Positions 1 through 9,740 of a stretch of DNA of 64,000 nucleotides are shown piece after piece. The stretch is from Sphingomonas sp. Mn802worker. Lineage in GTDB: Bacteria > Pseudomonadota > Alphaproteobacteria > Sphingomonadales > Sphingomonadaceae. Position numbers and translations under genes: made by a program. The stretch covers positions 372,001 to 436,000 of the forward strand of contig NZ_AORY01000004.1 in the NCBI RefSeq assembly GCF_000382485.1, written 5' to 3'. The notes beneath the pieces were generated by a model. That model was not told where the DNA came from and searched no databases. It saw nothing but the letters and a program-made list of their open reading frames with translations. Positions within the stretch are counted from its first letter, which is position 1. Each line of letters begins with the position of its first letter.

Positions 1-1
1 G

Positions 2-655
2 CTGCTGATCGCGGTGGTGACCGAGCCGGTGGCGCTGGGCGCAATCCGCAGCCCCGGCGAGATGGACGCCGATATCGTCGTCGGCGAGGGCCAGTCGCTC
101 GGCGTCGGGCTGCAGTTCGGCGGACCCTACGTTGGTCTGTTCGGGTGCAAGGAGAAGTACGTCCGTCAGATGCCGGGCCGCTTGTGCGGCGAGACCGTTG
201 ACGCCGATGGCCGCCGCGGCTTCGTGCTGACGCTGTCGACGCGCGAGCAGCATATCCGGCGCGAGAAAGCGACCAGCAACATCTGCACCAACTCCGGGCT
301 GTGTGCGCTGGCGTTCTCGATCCACATGACAATGCTGGGTGAGGCAGGACTGCGGCAGCTCGCGGCGACCAACCACGCGAACGCGGTCGCTGCGGCGGAG
401 CGTCTGGCGAAGGTGCCGGGGGTTAGCCTCGTCAACGACGCCTTCTTCAACGAGTTCACGCTCGATCTGGGGCAGGAAGCGCGGCCGATCGTGCGTGCGC
501 TCGCCGATAAGGGCGTGCTCGCGGGCGTGTCGCTCGGCCGGCTGTATCCGGGTGAGGCGGATCTCGCCAACGGGCTGGTCGTCGCGGTGACCGAGACGGT
601 GACGCAAGAGGATGTCGAGGCGCTGGCGAGCGCGCTCGAGGAGGTGTTGGCATGA
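2..655 (+). CDS. gcvPA: Glycine dehydrogenase (decarboxylating) subunit 1, 3' part
   Basis: C-terminal part of the first half of the split glycine cleavage P-protein; the 5' end lies outside the window and the frame is open from base 2. The P-protein decarboxylates glycine with PLP and passes the aminomethyl group to lipoylated GcvH. About 217 residues are visible, including the conserved stretch around [20 protein letters not shown] and the [17 protein letters not shown] segment typical of P-proteins. The TGA stop overlaps the ATG of gcvPB (ATGA), so the two halves are translationally coupled. In two-gene P-proteins PLP is bound by the second subunit. Identification is firm. Confidence 0.95.
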   Translation: MLIAVVTEPVALGAIRSPGEMDADIVVGEGQSLGVGLQFGGPYVGLFGCKEKYVRQMPGRLCGETVDADGRRGFVLTLSTREQHIRREKATSNICTNSGLCALAFSIHMTMLGEAGLRQLAATNHANAVAAAERLAKVPGVSLVNDAFFNEFTLDLGQEARPIVRALADKGVLAGVSLGRLYPGEADLANGLVVAVTETVTQEDVEALASALEEVLA

Positions 656-2229
656 GCATCAACCAGAGTGGCTGGCGGCCCGAAATGACCGTCAAGGGCA
701 CCGATGAGGCAGCCCCGACCTTCACCGGCAACAAGGCGCTGATGCTGGAAGAAGCGCTGATCTTCGAGATCGGCTCGACCGAGACGACCGGGATCGAGGT
801 GGCGGAGCCCGTCACGTCAACGTCGCGGCTCGGCAAGCTCGCGCGCACCGCACCAATCGGGTTGCCGGGCCTTTCGGAGCCCGAGACGGTGCGGCACTAC
901 ACCCGGCTCAGCCGACAGAATTACGCCATCGACCTCGGGCTGTTTCCGCTCGGCTCGTGCACGATGAAGCACAACCCGCGCCTGAACGAGAAGATGGCGC
1001 GTCTGCCCGGCTTTGCCGACGTCCACCCGCTGCAACCGATCGACACGGTGCAGGGAGCGCTGGGCGTCATCAACGAGCTGGCAGTGTGGCTGATTGAACT
1101 GACCGGCATGCACGGCGTCGCGATGAGCCCCAAGGCGGGCGCGCACGGCGAGCTGTGCGGCATCCTGTGCATCAAGGCCGCGCTGGAGAAGCGCGGCGAG
1201 GGCCACCGCAAGATCGTGCTGGTGCCAGAGAGTGCACACGGCACCAACCCGGCGACCGCCGCCTTCGCAGGCTTCCAAGTCGAGGACATTCCCGCGACCG
1301 CCGACGGCCGCGTGGATACGGCGGCGCTCAAGGCGCGGCTCGGCCCCGACATCGCGGCGGTGATGATCACCAATCCGAACACCTGCGGGCTGTTCGAGCG
1401 CGATCTCAAGGAAATTTCCGACGCGGTCCATGCGGCGGGCGGCTACGTCTACTGCGATGGCGCGAACTTCAACGCGATCGTCGGGCGGGTGCGTCCGGGT
1501 GATCTCGGCGTCGACGCGATGCACATCAACCTGCACAAGACCTTTTCGACCCCGCACGGCGGCGGCGGCCCTGGGTCGGGGCCGGTGGTGTTGTCGGGAG
1601 CACTGGCGCCGTTCGGCCCGCTGCCGTTCACCGAGCGTCACGGCGACGGCCACATCACGTTGGTCGAGGAGGAGACGGTCGAGGATCGCCATCCCGACAG
1701 CTTCGGGCGCATGACCGCATTCCACGGTCAGATGGGCATGTTCACGCGTGCGCTGACCTACATTCTCTCGCACGGCGCGGATGGTCTGCGTCAGGTCGCG
1801 GAGGATGCCGTGCTGAACGCGAATTACGTGCTGCGCAGCCTGGAGGACGTGCTCGACGCACCGTTCGCGAAGGCGGGACCGTGCATGCACGAGGCGCTGT
1901 TCTCCGATGCGAACCTCGCGGATGGTTTCTCGACGCTGGATGTCGCCAAGGGGCTGATCGACGAGGGCTTCCATCCGATGACGGTCTACTTCCCGCTCGT
2001 CGTCCACGGCGCGATGCTGGTGGAGCCGACCGAGACCGAGTCGAAGGCGGCGCTCGACCAGTTCATCGGCGCGCTGCGCAGCGTGGCCGAGCGCGCCAAG
2101 GCGGGCGACGCCGCGCTCAAGAGCGCGCCGCACTTCGCCCCGCGCGCACGGCTCGACGAGACGTTGGCGGCGCGCAAGCCCAAGCTGGTGTGGAAGGAGC
2201 CCGCGCCCGTCGCGCAAGCGGCGGAGTGA
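652..2229 (+). CDS. gcvPB: Glycine dehydrogenase (decarboxylating) subunit 2
   Basis: PLP-binding half of the glycine decarboxylase P-protein, working with GcvPA, GcvH and GcvT in glycine cleavage. The 525-residue length suits a GcvPB. The PLP lysine is K296 in [18 protein letters not shown], followed by the glycine-rich loop. GSCTMKHNP (about 101-109) and SAHGTNPA (about 194-201) are further P-protein signatures. The start ATG overlaps the gcvPA stop by 4 nt. The stop overlaps the GTG of the next small gene, so all three are probably one transcript. Confidence 0.97.
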   Translation: MSINQSGWRPEMTVKGTDEAAPTFTGNKALMLEEALIFEIGSTETTGIEVAEPVTSTSRLGKLARTAPIGLPGLSEPETVRHYTRLSRQNYAIDLGLFPLGSCTMKHNPRLNEKMARLPGFADVHPLQPIDTVQGALGVINELAVWLIELTGMHGVAMSPKAGAHGELCGILCIKAALEKRGEGHRKIVLVPESAHGTNPATAAFAGFQVEDIPATADGRVDTAALKARLGPDIAAVMITNPNTCGLFERDLKEISDAVHAAGGYVYCDGANFNAIVGRVRPGDLGVDAMHINLHKTFSTPHGGGGPGSGPVVLSGALAPFGPLPFTERHGDGHITLVEEETVEDRHPDSFGRMTAFHGQMGMFTRALTYILSHGADGLRQVAEDAVLNANYVLRSLEDVLDAPFAKAGPCMHEALFSDANLADGFSTLDVAKGLIDEGFHPMTVYFPLVVHGAMLVEPTETESKAALDQFIGALRSVAERAKAGDAALKSAPHFAPRARLDETLAARKPKLVWKEPAPVAQAAE

Positions 2230-2528
2230 CGAACGGATGCGCCGCGGTCATACGGCTTGCCGCGGCGCTCGTGCTTGTTGGCATCAGTGTCGGCGTTCAG
2301 GACGACACTGGCGGGGTCGCAGTCTACGGCAGTGAAGGCGGTTTGTCGCAGGTGCGGCCGCGGATCGAGGGCGGTTGGCCGGCACCGTTCCTCGCCGACG
2401 ATCCTGCCACCTCCGTCCCGCACAAGCTCGGCGCGGAAGACGTGTTCCGGCCTGGGGCGTTCTTAGCCGACCTCGCTTTCTGGTACCTGTTGGTCGGCGC
2501 GTTCCTGTGGCTGCTGCGCCGACGCTGA
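2226..2528 (+). CDS. Small two-segment membrane protein, unknown function
   Basis: Hundred-residue protein whose GTG start overlaps the gcvPB stop (GTGA), which decides the start and implies coupled translation. It has an N-terminal hydrophobic segment (about residues 9-24), a polar middle that probably lies outside the cytoplasm, and a second hydrophobic segment (about 78-97) ending in three arginines. I recognise no family. The attachment to the gcv genes is positional only, and no glycine-related function can be read from the sequence. Confidence 0.6.
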   Translation: MTNGCAAVIRLAAALVLVGISVGVQDDTGGVAVYGSEGGLSQVRPRIEGGWPAPFLADDPATSVPHKLGAEDVFRPGAFLADLAFWYLLVGAFLWLLRRR

Positions 2529-2532
2529 ACGC

Positions 2533-2793
2533 TTACAGCGCGGTCGCGAAGGAGATCGCGCCGAGCAGCACGCCGGGCGCATTGGCGAGCACGATCGGCC
2601 AGTCGCGCCGTGGTCGGCGCAGGAAGCCGTAGGCGACCCACAGGCTGCAATTGACCATCGTTGCCAGCGGCTGGATCAGCGATCCCTTCTCGCCGGCCAG
2701 GTTGAGTTTGATCTGATCGAGATAGGACAGGTACATCGCGACCGCCGTCGCCGTCGCGATCCAGCCGAGCAGGCGCAGGTGCTTGTCTTGCAT
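2533..2793 (-). CDS. SemiSWEET-family sugar transporter
   Basis: Eighty-six-residue protein with three predicted transmembrane helices, the size of a SemiSWEET half-transporter, which dimerises to carry sugars by facilitated diffusion. Visible family features are the first helix ending in SYLDQIKLN, a central VNCSLWVAYGFL helix, and a third segment DWPIVLANAPGVLLGAIS matching the DWPI-AN-G-LG pattern. The ATG at 2793 is chosen because upstream in-frame sequence is charged and runs into the divergent neighbour's promoter region. Substrate cannot be read from sequence. Confidence 0.8.
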   Translation of the reverse strand: MQDKHLRLLGWIATATAVAMYLSYLDQIKLNLAGEKGSLIQPLATMVNCSLWVAYGFLRRPRRDWPIVLANAPGVLLGAISFATAL

Positions 2794-2853
2794 CGCCGAC
2801 AAGCGCGCGAGCCGTCGCTTTCGTTTCGCGTCCGGTCGGGTTAGCCTCTCACG

Positions 2854-3351
2854 ATGAGCACCAACTCGGGCAATTGGATCAGCTACGCCATCACGTTCGC
2901 GATCCTCGCGCTGCTGCTGGCGTTCCGGTGGAAGCGGATGCGCCGGGCGCGGCCGCTGAAGCTCGAGCGATTGTGGGTCCTGCCCGCGCTCTACGTCGCC
3001 TTGTGCGTCATGTTGTACGCGCAGCATCCGCCGCAAGGAGCAGGCTGGCTGTTCTGCCTAGGCGCTTTGTTGCTGGGCGCGCTGCTCGGGTGGCAGCGCG
3101 GCAAGATGATGCGGATCGCGGTCGACCCCGACACCCACGCGCTCAACCAGACCGGCTCGCCCGCTGCGCTGCTGTTCATCGTTGCGCTGGTCGTGGCGCG
3201 TAGCGGCGCGCGCGTCGCGGTCGAGCGGGGCGGGTGGGGCATCGATCCCTTCGTGTTCACCGACGTGCTGATGGCACTGGCGCTCGGGCTGTTCACGGCG
3301 ATGCGGGTGGAGATGTTCCTGCGCGGGCGGCGTCTGCTCGCCGGGGGCTAG
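2854..3351 (+). CDS. CcdC-like (DUF1453-type) integral membrane protein
   Basis: 165-residue protein with about four to five hydrophobic segments (roughly 8-23, 41-56, 64-82, 100-116, 133-147) and short charged loops. The layout, with a GWQRGKMMRI loop between the third and fourth segments, resembles the CcdC/DUF1453 membrane family. It is divergent from the SemiSWEET gene and its 3' end overlaps the convergent EamA transporter gene by 4 nt. Function unknown; CcdC itself is linked to cytochrome c maturation in Bacillus, but no such context is present here. Confidence 0.6.
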   Translation: MSTNSGNWISYAITFAILALLLAFRWKRMRRARPLKLERLWVLPALYVALCVMLYAQHPPQGAGWLFCLGALLLGALLGWQRGKMMRIAVDPDTHALNQTGSPAALLFIVALVVARSGARVAVERGGWGIDPFVFTDVLMALALGLFTAMRVEMFLRGRRLLAGG

Positions 3352-4307
3352 GCGATGCCCTGCGCGATCGCCTGCCGTGTTTCTTCGCGGCGGCGGACAT
3401 GCTCCCGCCAGACGATGTAGAGGCCGGAGCAGACGATCACCGGAGCGCCCGCCCAGGTCGCAGGGGCGGGCAGGCGATCAAACACCAGCGCGCCGAGCAC
3501 CGTCGCCCATAGCAGCGCGGTGTAATCCATCGGCACCACCGTCGACACGGGCCCGAGCGTCAGCGAACGTGTCATCGCGATCTGCGCCGCGCCGCCGATC
3601 ACGCCTATCCCGAGCAGGATCGCCCACACCGCCGGCTCGTGAGGCTTCGCCGCGAACAGATAGGCAGCGCCCAGCGGCAGCAGCGACAGCGAGGAGAACC
3701 AGAACACCGTGGTGAGCGGCGCCTCCGTCCGCCCGATCGTGCGCAGCAGGATCGAGACGGTCGCCGTGCCCGCCGCGGCGGCGAGGCCGATCAGTGCGCC
3801 GACCAGCGGGAAGTCGTCGCCGCCCGGCTGCGCGACGATCATCACGCCGATGAAGCCTGCGAACACCGCCGCCCAGCGCCGCGCACCCGTAGGCTCGTGC
3901 AGCACCAATGCCCCCAGCACGGTTGCGAAGATGGGCATGGAGAAGCCGATCGTCGTGGCCTCCGCGAGCGGCAGCATGGTGAGGGTCTGAAAGGTCAGCG
4001 CCATTGCACCCAGTCCCAACAGCGTCCGCAACACGTGTGCGCCGAACCGCCGGGTCTTGAGGCTCGCGATGCCAGGTCCCGTCGCGACCAGGCCACCGAC
4101 CAGCAGCGTCGCGCCGAATTGTCGCCAGAACATGATCTCCGGCAGCGCCGCACCGCGCGCCTCGGCAAGCTTGATCCCAAGGTTCATCAGCGCGAACAGG
4201 CCGACCGACAGCAGTCGCAACCCGATCGCGAGCAGTACATGGTCGGATGTCGGAAGCGGGGGCGCGCGCACGCCGCGCTGCTTTGTGGAAAGCGGCGGCG
4301 TGTGCAA
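3348..4307 (-). CDS. DMT superfamily transporter (EamA repeats)
   Basis: Inner-membrane exporter of the drug/metabolite transporter superfamily with two EamA repeats, about ten transmembrane helices in roughly 300 residues. The first repeat spans about 25-160 (GIKLAEARGAALPEIMFWRQ, then LPLAEATTIGFSMPIF), the second about 170-300 (LTLGPVSTVVPMDYTALLWA). Such proteins usually export amino acids, purines or other metabolites; the substrate is not inferable. The start is uncertain: the longest frame begins with TTG at 4307 and an in-frame GTG lies at 4271. Confidence 0.85.
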   Translation of the reverse strand: MHTPPLSTKQRGVRAPPLPTSDHVLLAIGLRLLSVGLFALMNLGIKLAEARGAALPEIMFWRQFGATLLVGGLVATGPGIASLKTRRFGAHVLRTLLGLGAMALTFQTLTMLPLAEATTIGFSMPIFATVLGALVLHEPTGARRWAAVFAGFIGVMIVAQPGGDDFPLVGALIGLAAAAGTATVSILLRTIGRTEAPLTTVFWFSSLSLLPLGAAYLFAAKPHEPAVWAILLGIGVIGGAAQIAMTRSLTLGPVSTVVPMDYTALLWATVLGALVFDRLPAPATWAGAPVIVCSGLYIVWREHVRRREETRQAIAQGIA

Positions 4308-4348
4308 CCGCTTTCCCGGCGATCACCCGAGCCCGGCCGATTCCAGAC

Positions 4349-6037
4349 CTATCTGGCGCAGGTGCTCGCCGCACTCAAATCGAGATCGAGGCAGCGGCCG
4401 TCGAGCCCCGACACGGGCAGGTCGATCGTCGCCGCGAGCGTGGGGACGATGTCGACCGTCTCGACCGACAGCGGCTGCTCGAACCCGGCCATTCCCTTGC
4501 GCCAGAACAGGATCGGCACGCGCCGATCATAATCCCAGGGCGAGCCGTGCGTCTCGACGTAGCCCGGCCCGGGCTTCGCAATCGTCGTCACGCGCGGGCG
4601 CAAGAGGACGAGGAAGTCACCAGAGCGAGCCGGGTCGAACGAGGCACGCGCGCGCTCAAGCAGTGTCCACGTTTCGGGCGGGGTGGTCGGCATCGGCGTC
4701 GCCATAATCTGCTGGCGCGTGAGCGCGGCGGCGACCTGCGGCTGCGCGGAGAAGCGCTTCACGGCTTCCGCGATCACTGCGGCGCGACGCGCGGCGGGCA
4801 CGTCGTCGGCGACGTAGACGTCGCCTTCGCTGGCGAGCAGCACCGGTCCGGCGATCCCCATATCGCGCCCAATCGCGGCGCCGATCGCCTTCGCGGTCAC
4901 GTCGGCGTTGACACGCGCTTCCATCGGCATCGCGCGCTGCTGCTGCCGCTCGGTCATGTCGTGCGCGCCGTGGTCGGCGGTCAACACGACCTCATAGTCG
5001 AGCCCCCAGCGATCGAGCTGCGCGAAGAACCCGCCGAGCGAATGGTCGAGCTCGTTCATCTGAATGCACATCTCCGACCCCTGCGTGCCGAAGGTGTGAC
5101 CGATATAGTCGGTCGCCGACGCGCCGACCGAGATGATGTCGGTCTGCGGTCCGCGGCCGAGCTTCATGTCGCCGATCAGTGCGGCGGCGAGCGCGAACAC
5201 CGCGCCGTCGCTCGCCGGCGAGGCGCGGAACGCCTTGGCGTCACCCGCCTGACGCTCGAAGCGCCCGGTGCCGAGCGTCTGGTCGCCGACCTGCGCCGGT
5301 CGCGCGATCGACTGGCAATAGGCCGGCAGCTCCAGCCCGGCCTGCGGGCGCGCGATCAGCGCCGTCACTGCGGCATTCGCGCGCTCGGCCGCCGGCGGCA
5401 TCTTGCGCCCGGCGTAGGACATGAAGTCCTTGCCGCCCCAGAACCACAGCTCGTCGACCTTGTGGCCGCCCATCATGATCGCGGCGCGGTCCTTGCCCGC
5501 GACCGAGACGACGCGGGTGCGCGGGTCGCGCGCCTTCATCATCTCGCCCAGGGTCGGCACCTTCAGGTGCACGTCGCTCGGCACGTATTTCTCGTGATCG
5601 CTGCCCGCGGCGCGCTCGTCCTCGGCGCAATAGACCTGCTTGTCCTCGCGCCCCGCCTTTTGGTCGACCCAGGTGTTGGCGATGATCCCGGTGTGTGCGG
5701 GGCGCATGCCGGTCAGGATCGTCGAGTGGCCCGGGCACGTCTCGGTCGCGGCGTGGCTCTGGTAGCCCGAGGGGAAGACCGCGCCGGTCAAAAGGCGCGC
5801 GAAGCCGTCGGTGAAATGGTTGCGATACTGCGCGAACAGGTCGGCGGAGAATTGATCGACCGAGATCGCGACGATCAGCTTGGGCGGTGTGCGCGGTGCG
5901 GCGGGTGCGGCAGCCTCGCTCTTCGGCGCGACCGGCGGCGCGGCGGGCGTGGCCTCGCGTGCCTCGCGTGAGTTTTGCGCGGTGGCCGGCAGGGTGAGCG
6001 CGGAGGAGAGGAGCAGCGCGGCGGTGAGGGCTTTCAT
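4349..6037 (-). CDS. PhoK-like alkaline phosphatase (type I phosphodiesterase/nucleotide pyrophosphatase fold)
   Basis: Exported phosphomonoesterase of the alkaline phosphatase superfamily, 562 residues, close to the length of Sphingomonas PhoK. A signal peptide (residues 1-21, MKALTAALLL...ATAQ) is followed by an Ala/Pro-rich linker, then the catalytic domain. Metal and nucleophile residues are recognisable: D61 in AISVDQFSAD, T100 as nucleophile in TETCPGHST, the TDYIGH Asp/His pair, the LTADHGAHD Asp-His pair, and a late His in VETHGSPWDYD. The ATG at 6037 is preferred over a start ten residues upstream because it opens directly on the signal peptide. Probably secreted or periplasmic, scavenging phosphate from esters. 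Confidence 0.88.
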   Translation of the reverse strand: MKALTAALLLSSALTLPATAQNSREAREATPAAPPVAPKSEAAAPAAPRTPPKLIVAISVDQFSADLFAQYRNHFTDGFARLLTGAVFPSGYQSHAATETCPGHSTILTGMRPAHTGIIANTWVDQKAGREDKQVYCAEDERAAGSDHEKYVPSDVHLKVPTLGEMMKARDPRTRVVSVAGKDRAAIMMGGHKVDELWFWGGKDFMSYAGRKMPPAAERANAAVTALIARPQAGLELPAYCQSIARPAQVGDQTLGTGRFERQAGDAKAFRASPASDGAVFALAAALIGDMKLGRGPQTDIISVGASATDYIGHTFGTQGSEMCIQMNELDHSLGGFFAQLDRWGLDYEVVLTADHGAHDMTERQQQRAMPMEARVNADVTAKAIGAAIGRDMGIAGPVLLASEGDVYVADDVPAARRAAVIAEAVKRFSAQPQVAAALTRQQIMATPMPTTPPETWTLLERARASFDPARSGDFLVLLRPRVTTIAKPGPGYVETHGSPWDYDRRVPILFWRKGMAGFEQPLSVETVDIVPTLAATIDLPVSGLDGRCLDLDLSAASTCAR

Positions 6038-6099
6038 GCGGGTACCTTGATGGAGGCGGGGGTGCAAAACGGGGGTCGCCCGGCTATGAGCCGGGGTCG

Positions 6100-8124
6100 A
6101 TGGTCAGGCAAGCTGTGCGCGCGGCGCTTTTCATTCTGATGACGGTTGCCGGTCTGCTCGTGCCGACAGCGTGGGCGCAGGCGCCGGGCAACAAGCATAT
6201 TCGGCTAACGCTGGTGGCCGAGAGCGACCATCCGCGTGCCGGCTCGACCGTCCGGCTCGCGTTCGAGGCGGTGCCGGAGGCGGGCTGGCACGGTTACTGG
6301 AAGAATCCGGGCGATGCGGGCGTCGAGACGCAGGTCGCGTGGACGCTGCCCGCGGGCGCGAGCGCTGGCCCGTTGCGCTATCCCGTGCCCGGCCGGCTGC
6401 TGATCGCTGGGCTGATGAACTACGTCTACGAGCGGCCGTTCGCGCTGCTCGCCGACGTGACGCTGCCCAAGGCGCTGCCGGCAGGTACCCGCGTGCCGAT
6501 CGCGGCGAAGCTGACTTATCTCGTCTGCACCGAGCAGATCTGCGTGCCCGAGCAGCAGGAGGTGGCGACTGTGGTGACGATCGGCGACGGCATGGTCTCG
6601 CCCGCGCGCCGCGCCGCGTTCGACGCCTATGCGCGCGCGATCCCACGCGCGCTCGGCTCGCCCGCGACCTATCAGGTCGAGCAAGGGCGCTTGCGCCTCG
6701 CGGTCCCCTTTCCCGCGGGTGCGGCACTCGGGCAGGCGTGGTTCTATCCCGCCGCGGCAGGCGTCATCGACATGGCCGCACCGCAGACGGTGACGCGCGA
6801 CGGTGACCGGGTGATGATCGAGACCAGGCCGGCGGTGACGCCACCGACCGGCAGGATCGAGGGCGTGCTGAGCACGGCCGACGGACAGGGTTTCGCGTTG
6901 TCGGTGATTCCGGGGACGGTTGCCGCAGCGCAGGGCGGTGGCGGTGTGTGGGCGGCGGCGCTGCTCGCGTTCGGTGGCGCGCTGCTGGGCGGGTTGTTGC
7001 TCAACATCATGCCGTGCGTGTTCCCGATCCTGAGCCTCAAGGCGCTGAGCCTCGCCAAATCGGGCGAGAGCGAGGCGCACGCGCGGCGCGAGGCGCTGGC
7101 CTATACCGCGGGCGTGGTGCTCGTCTGCCTGGCGCTCGGCGGCGTGCTGCTAGCACTACGCGCAGGCGGGGCGAGCGCGGGCTGGGCGTTCCAGTTGCAG
7201 GACCCGCGCATCGTCGGCGTGCTGCTGATCCTGGTCGCGGTGATCGCGCTCAATCTGGCGGGATTGTTCGAGCTGCCGACGCCGCGCTTTGCGAGTGCGA
7301 GCGGGGTCGGCGGCGCGTTCATGACCGGCGCGCTCGCCGCGTTCGTCGCGACGCCGTGCACGGGGCCGTTCATGGGTGCCGCGCTGGGTGCGGCGCTGGT
7401 GCTGCCGGCCGTCGCGGCAATGGCGGTGTTCGCGGGGCTGGGGATCGGCATCGCACTGCCGTTCCTGCTGATCGGCTTCGTGCCCGCGCTCAGGCGGCGA
7501 TTGCCGCGGCCGGGAGCGTGGATGCAGCGGCTGCGCCACATCCTGTCGGTGCCGATGTTCCTGACCGCGCTCGCGCTCGCCTGGGTGCTCGGGCGGCAGG
7601 CCGGGGTCGACGGCATGACGCTGGGACTCGCGGCGGTGCTGCTGGCGAGCCTGGGGCTGTGGTGGACCGGGCGGCGTCAGCACGCCGGGAACGAGCGCGC
7701 CGGATTGCCGGCCGCGATCGCGCTCGCACTCGCGTGTGCAGGCGTGGTCCTCGTTCGCGCGGCGCCCGGTGGGGCCGCCAGCGCGCTGCCGGGTGCCGAG
7801 CCGTTCAGCGAGGCACGGCTCGCCGCGTTGCAGGCCGAGGGTCGGCCGGTGTTCGCCTATTTCACCGCCGACTGGTGCCTGACTTGCAAGGTCAACGAGA
7901 AGGCAGCGATCGAGACGCAGGCGGTTGCCGACGCGTTCAGGCGCGGCAAGGTGGCGGTGCTGGTCGGCGACTGGACCGACGGCGATCCGACGCTCGGCCG
8001 CTTTATCGAGCGGCACAACCGCGCCGGGGTGCCCTTGTACCTGTGGTACGCCAAGGGCGCGCAGCGCCCGAGCGTGTTGCCGCAGATCCTCACCAAAGCG
8101 ACGCTGACCGACCTGTCGACCTGA
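6100..8124 (+). CDS. DsbD-type protein-disulfide reductase with C-terminal thioredoxin domain
   Basis: Membrane reductase that carries electrons from cytoplasmic thioredoxin to periplasmic disulfide enzymes or cytochrome c maturation factors. It has a signal peptide (1-26), an N-terminal periplasmic domain with the pair in LVCTEQICVP, a membrane domain of about eight helices (roughly 285-550) with C306 in NIMPCVFP and C420 in ATPCTGP, and a C-terminal thioredoxin-like domain with C593 and C596 in DWCLTCKVNE. The 674-residue length and all three cysteine pairs indicate an intact DsbD/ScsB-like protein. The next operon starts only 17 nt downstream. Confidence 0.9.
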   Translation: MVRQAVRAALFILMTVAGLLVPTAWAQAPGNKHIRLTLVAESDHPRAGSTVRLAFEAVPEAGWHGYWKNPGDAGVETQVAWTLPAGASAGPLRYPVPGRLLIAGLMNYVYERPFALLADVTLPKALPAGTRVPIAAKLTYLVCTEQICVPEQQEVATVVTIGDGMVSPARRAAFDAYARAIPRALGSPATYQVEQGRLRLAVPFPAGAALGQAWFYPAAAGVIDMAAPQTVTRDGDRVMIETRPAVTPPTGRIEGVLSTADGQGFALSVIPGTVAAAQGGGGVWAAALLAFGGALLGGLLLNIMPCVFPILSLKALSLAKSGESEAHARREALAYTAGVVLVCLALGGVLLALRAGGASAGWAFQLQDPRIVGVLLILVAVIALNLAGLFELPTPRFASASGVGGAFMTGALAAFVATPCTGPFMGAALGAALVLPAVAAMAVFAGLGIGIALPFLLIGFVPALRRRLPRPGAWMQRLRHILSVPMFLTALALAWVLGRQAGVDGMTLGLAAVLLASLGLWWTGRRQHAGNERAGLPAAIALALACAGVVLVRAAPGGAASALPGAEPFSEARLAALQAEGRPVFAYFTADWCLTCKVNEKAAIETQAVADAFRRGKVAVLVGDWTDGDPTLGRFIERHNRAGVPLYLWYAKGAQRPSVLPQILTKATLTDLST

Positions 8125-8141
8125 GCCTAATATGGTGCACG

Positions 8142-9740
8142 ATGCTTGTGCCGAGCAGCTTTGTTCCCCAGCATGCGGCCAAATCGCTGCGGGAGCGTTA
8201 CGACCTCATGGGGACACCGGCATTCGACGAGATCATGGGACCACCCGAGCACGAGGGAGCTCGCACCGAACTGGTCGACCTGTGCCATTGGCTCCAAGCC
8301 ACTCCCGCCAATGAATTGCGCCGCCGCCAGGAAGCGGCCGAGACGACGTTCCGGCAACTGGGCATCACCTTCGCCGTCTATGGCGACAGCGACGCGTCCG
8401 AACGAATCATCCCATTCGACATTGTGCCGCGCATCTTTCTCGCGCGCGAATGGGCGCGGCTGTCGGAAGGACTGATCCAGCGCGTCGAGGCGATCAACGC
8501 GTTCCTGCACGACATCTACGGTGAGCGCCGCATCCTCAAGGAGGGCGTGCTGCCCGAGGACCTGATCCTCGGAAACGCGCAGTTCCGTCCCGAGATCGCG
8601 GGCATCCGCCCGCCGTATGACGTATGGGCGCACATTTGCGGCATCGATCTGGTCAGGACCGGGCCCGACGACTTCTTCGTGCTGGAGGATAACGCCCGCA
8701 CGCCCTCGGGGGTCAGCTACATGCTAGAGAACCGCGAGGCGATGGTGCGGTTGTGCCCCGAATTGTTCTCACAGTTCCGCGTCGCGGCGGTCGACAGCTA
8801 CCCCGATATGCTGCTGGAGACGATGCGGTCGGTGTCCCCGCGCGGCTGCGGCCAGAATCCGACCTGCGTCGTGCTGACGCCAGGCCACTATAATTCCGCC
8901 TATTACGAGCACAGTTTTCTCGCCGACTCGATGGGGATCGAGCTGGTCGAGGCGGCCGACCTCGTCGTCGATGACGATGTCGTCTACATGCGGACGATAG
9001 CCGGACGGGTGAAGGTCGACGTGATCTATCGCCGCGTCGACGACGATTTCCTCGATCCACTCGTCTTCCGCCCCGATTCGATGCTGGGCGTGCCCGGGCT
9101 GATCGCCGCCTATGCCGCCGGCAATGTCGCGATCATCAACGCACCGGGCAACGGTATTGCCGACGACAAGGCGATCTACAGCTACATGCCCGAGATCGTC
9201 CGCTTCTATTCGGGCGGCGAGGCGAAGCTGCCCAATGTCGAAACATGGCGCTGCCGCGAGCCGCAGGCGCTCAAATACGTGCTCGACCATCTGGACGAGT
9301 TGGTCGTGAAGCTGGTCGACGGCTCGGGCGGCTACGGCATGCTGGTCGGGCCGACCGCCTCGCGCGACGAAATCGAGCGGTTCCGCGCCGCGCTCGTCGC
9401 CGAGCCGCACCGCTATATCGCGCAGCCGACGCTGGCGCTGTCCACCGTCCCGACGCTCGCCGACGCCGGCCTCGCGCCACGCCACGTCGACTTCCGCCCG
9501 TTCGTGCTGACGGGATCGAAGGGGGTGAAGGTCGTGCCCGGCGGCCTCACCCGCGTGGCGCTCAAGGAAGGCTCGCTGGTCGTCAATTCGAGCCAGGGCG
9601 GCGGCACCAAGGACTCGTTCGTATTGATGGACGATGCCAAGGCGATGACGCAAACGATGGGCGGCATGACGCAGTCGATCGGACCGGACGGGATGGTCCA
9701 GACGCTTGGCGGCGCCGACCTGACGCGGGAGGTGCGCTGA
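8142..9740 (+). CDS. Circularly permuted ATP-grasp protein (COG2308 type)
   Basis: 532-residue member of the circularly permuted ATP-grasp family, predicted to form amide or peptide bonds using ATP. Conserved features visible are GILVRT-like IDLVRTGPDDFFVLEDN (the EDN motif), RTPSGVSYMLENRE, VLTPGHYNSAYYEH, IYRRVDDDFLDP, NAPGNGIADDKAIYSYMPE, and the basic, glycine-rich VVKLVDGSGGYGMLVGP, ending in SSQGGGTKDSFVL. ATG at 8142 is chosen; a later ATG at 8208 would remove a poorly conserved 22-residue extension. It is the first gene of a three-gene operon with an alpha-E protein and a transglutaminase-fold protein, a grouping described by comparative genomics as a predicted peptide-forming system; substrate unknown. 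Confidence 0.92.
   Translation: MLVPSSFVPQHAAKSLRERYDLMGTPAFDEIMGPPEHEGARTELVDLCHWLQATPANELRRRQEAAETTFRQLGITFAVYGDSDASERIIPFDIVPRIFLAREWARLSEGLIQRVEAINAFLHDIYGERRILKEGVLPEDLILGNAQFRPEIAGIRPPYDVWAHICGIDLVRTGPDDFFVLEDNARTPSGVSYMLENREAMVRLCPELFSQFRVAAVDSYPDMLLETMRSVSPRGCGQNPTCVVLTPGHYNSAYYEHSFLADSMGIELVEAADLVVDDDVVYMRTIAGRVKVDVIYRRVDDDFLDPLVFRPDSMLGVPGLIAAYAAGNVAIINAPGNGIADDKAIYSYMPEIVRFYSGGEAKLPNVETWRCREPQALKYVLDHLDELVVKLVDGSGGYGMLVGPTASRDEIERFRAALVAEPHRYIAQPTLALSTVPTLADAGLAPRHVDFRPFVLTGSKGVKVVPGGLTRVALKEGSLVVNSSQGGGTKDSFVLMDDAKAMTQTMGGMTQSIGPDGMVQTLGGADLTREVR

Noticed and set aside
4247..5971. A 574-codon plus-strand frame antisense to the PhoK-like gene
   Set aside because: Low-complexity Arg/Ala/His composition, no start signal, and the opposite strand has catalytic motifs of a known family.
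6948..8141. In-frame extension of the ATP-grasp frame back into the DsbD-type gene
   Set aside because: This part is out-of-frame DsbD sequence; the ATP-grasp family similarity begins after ATG 8142.
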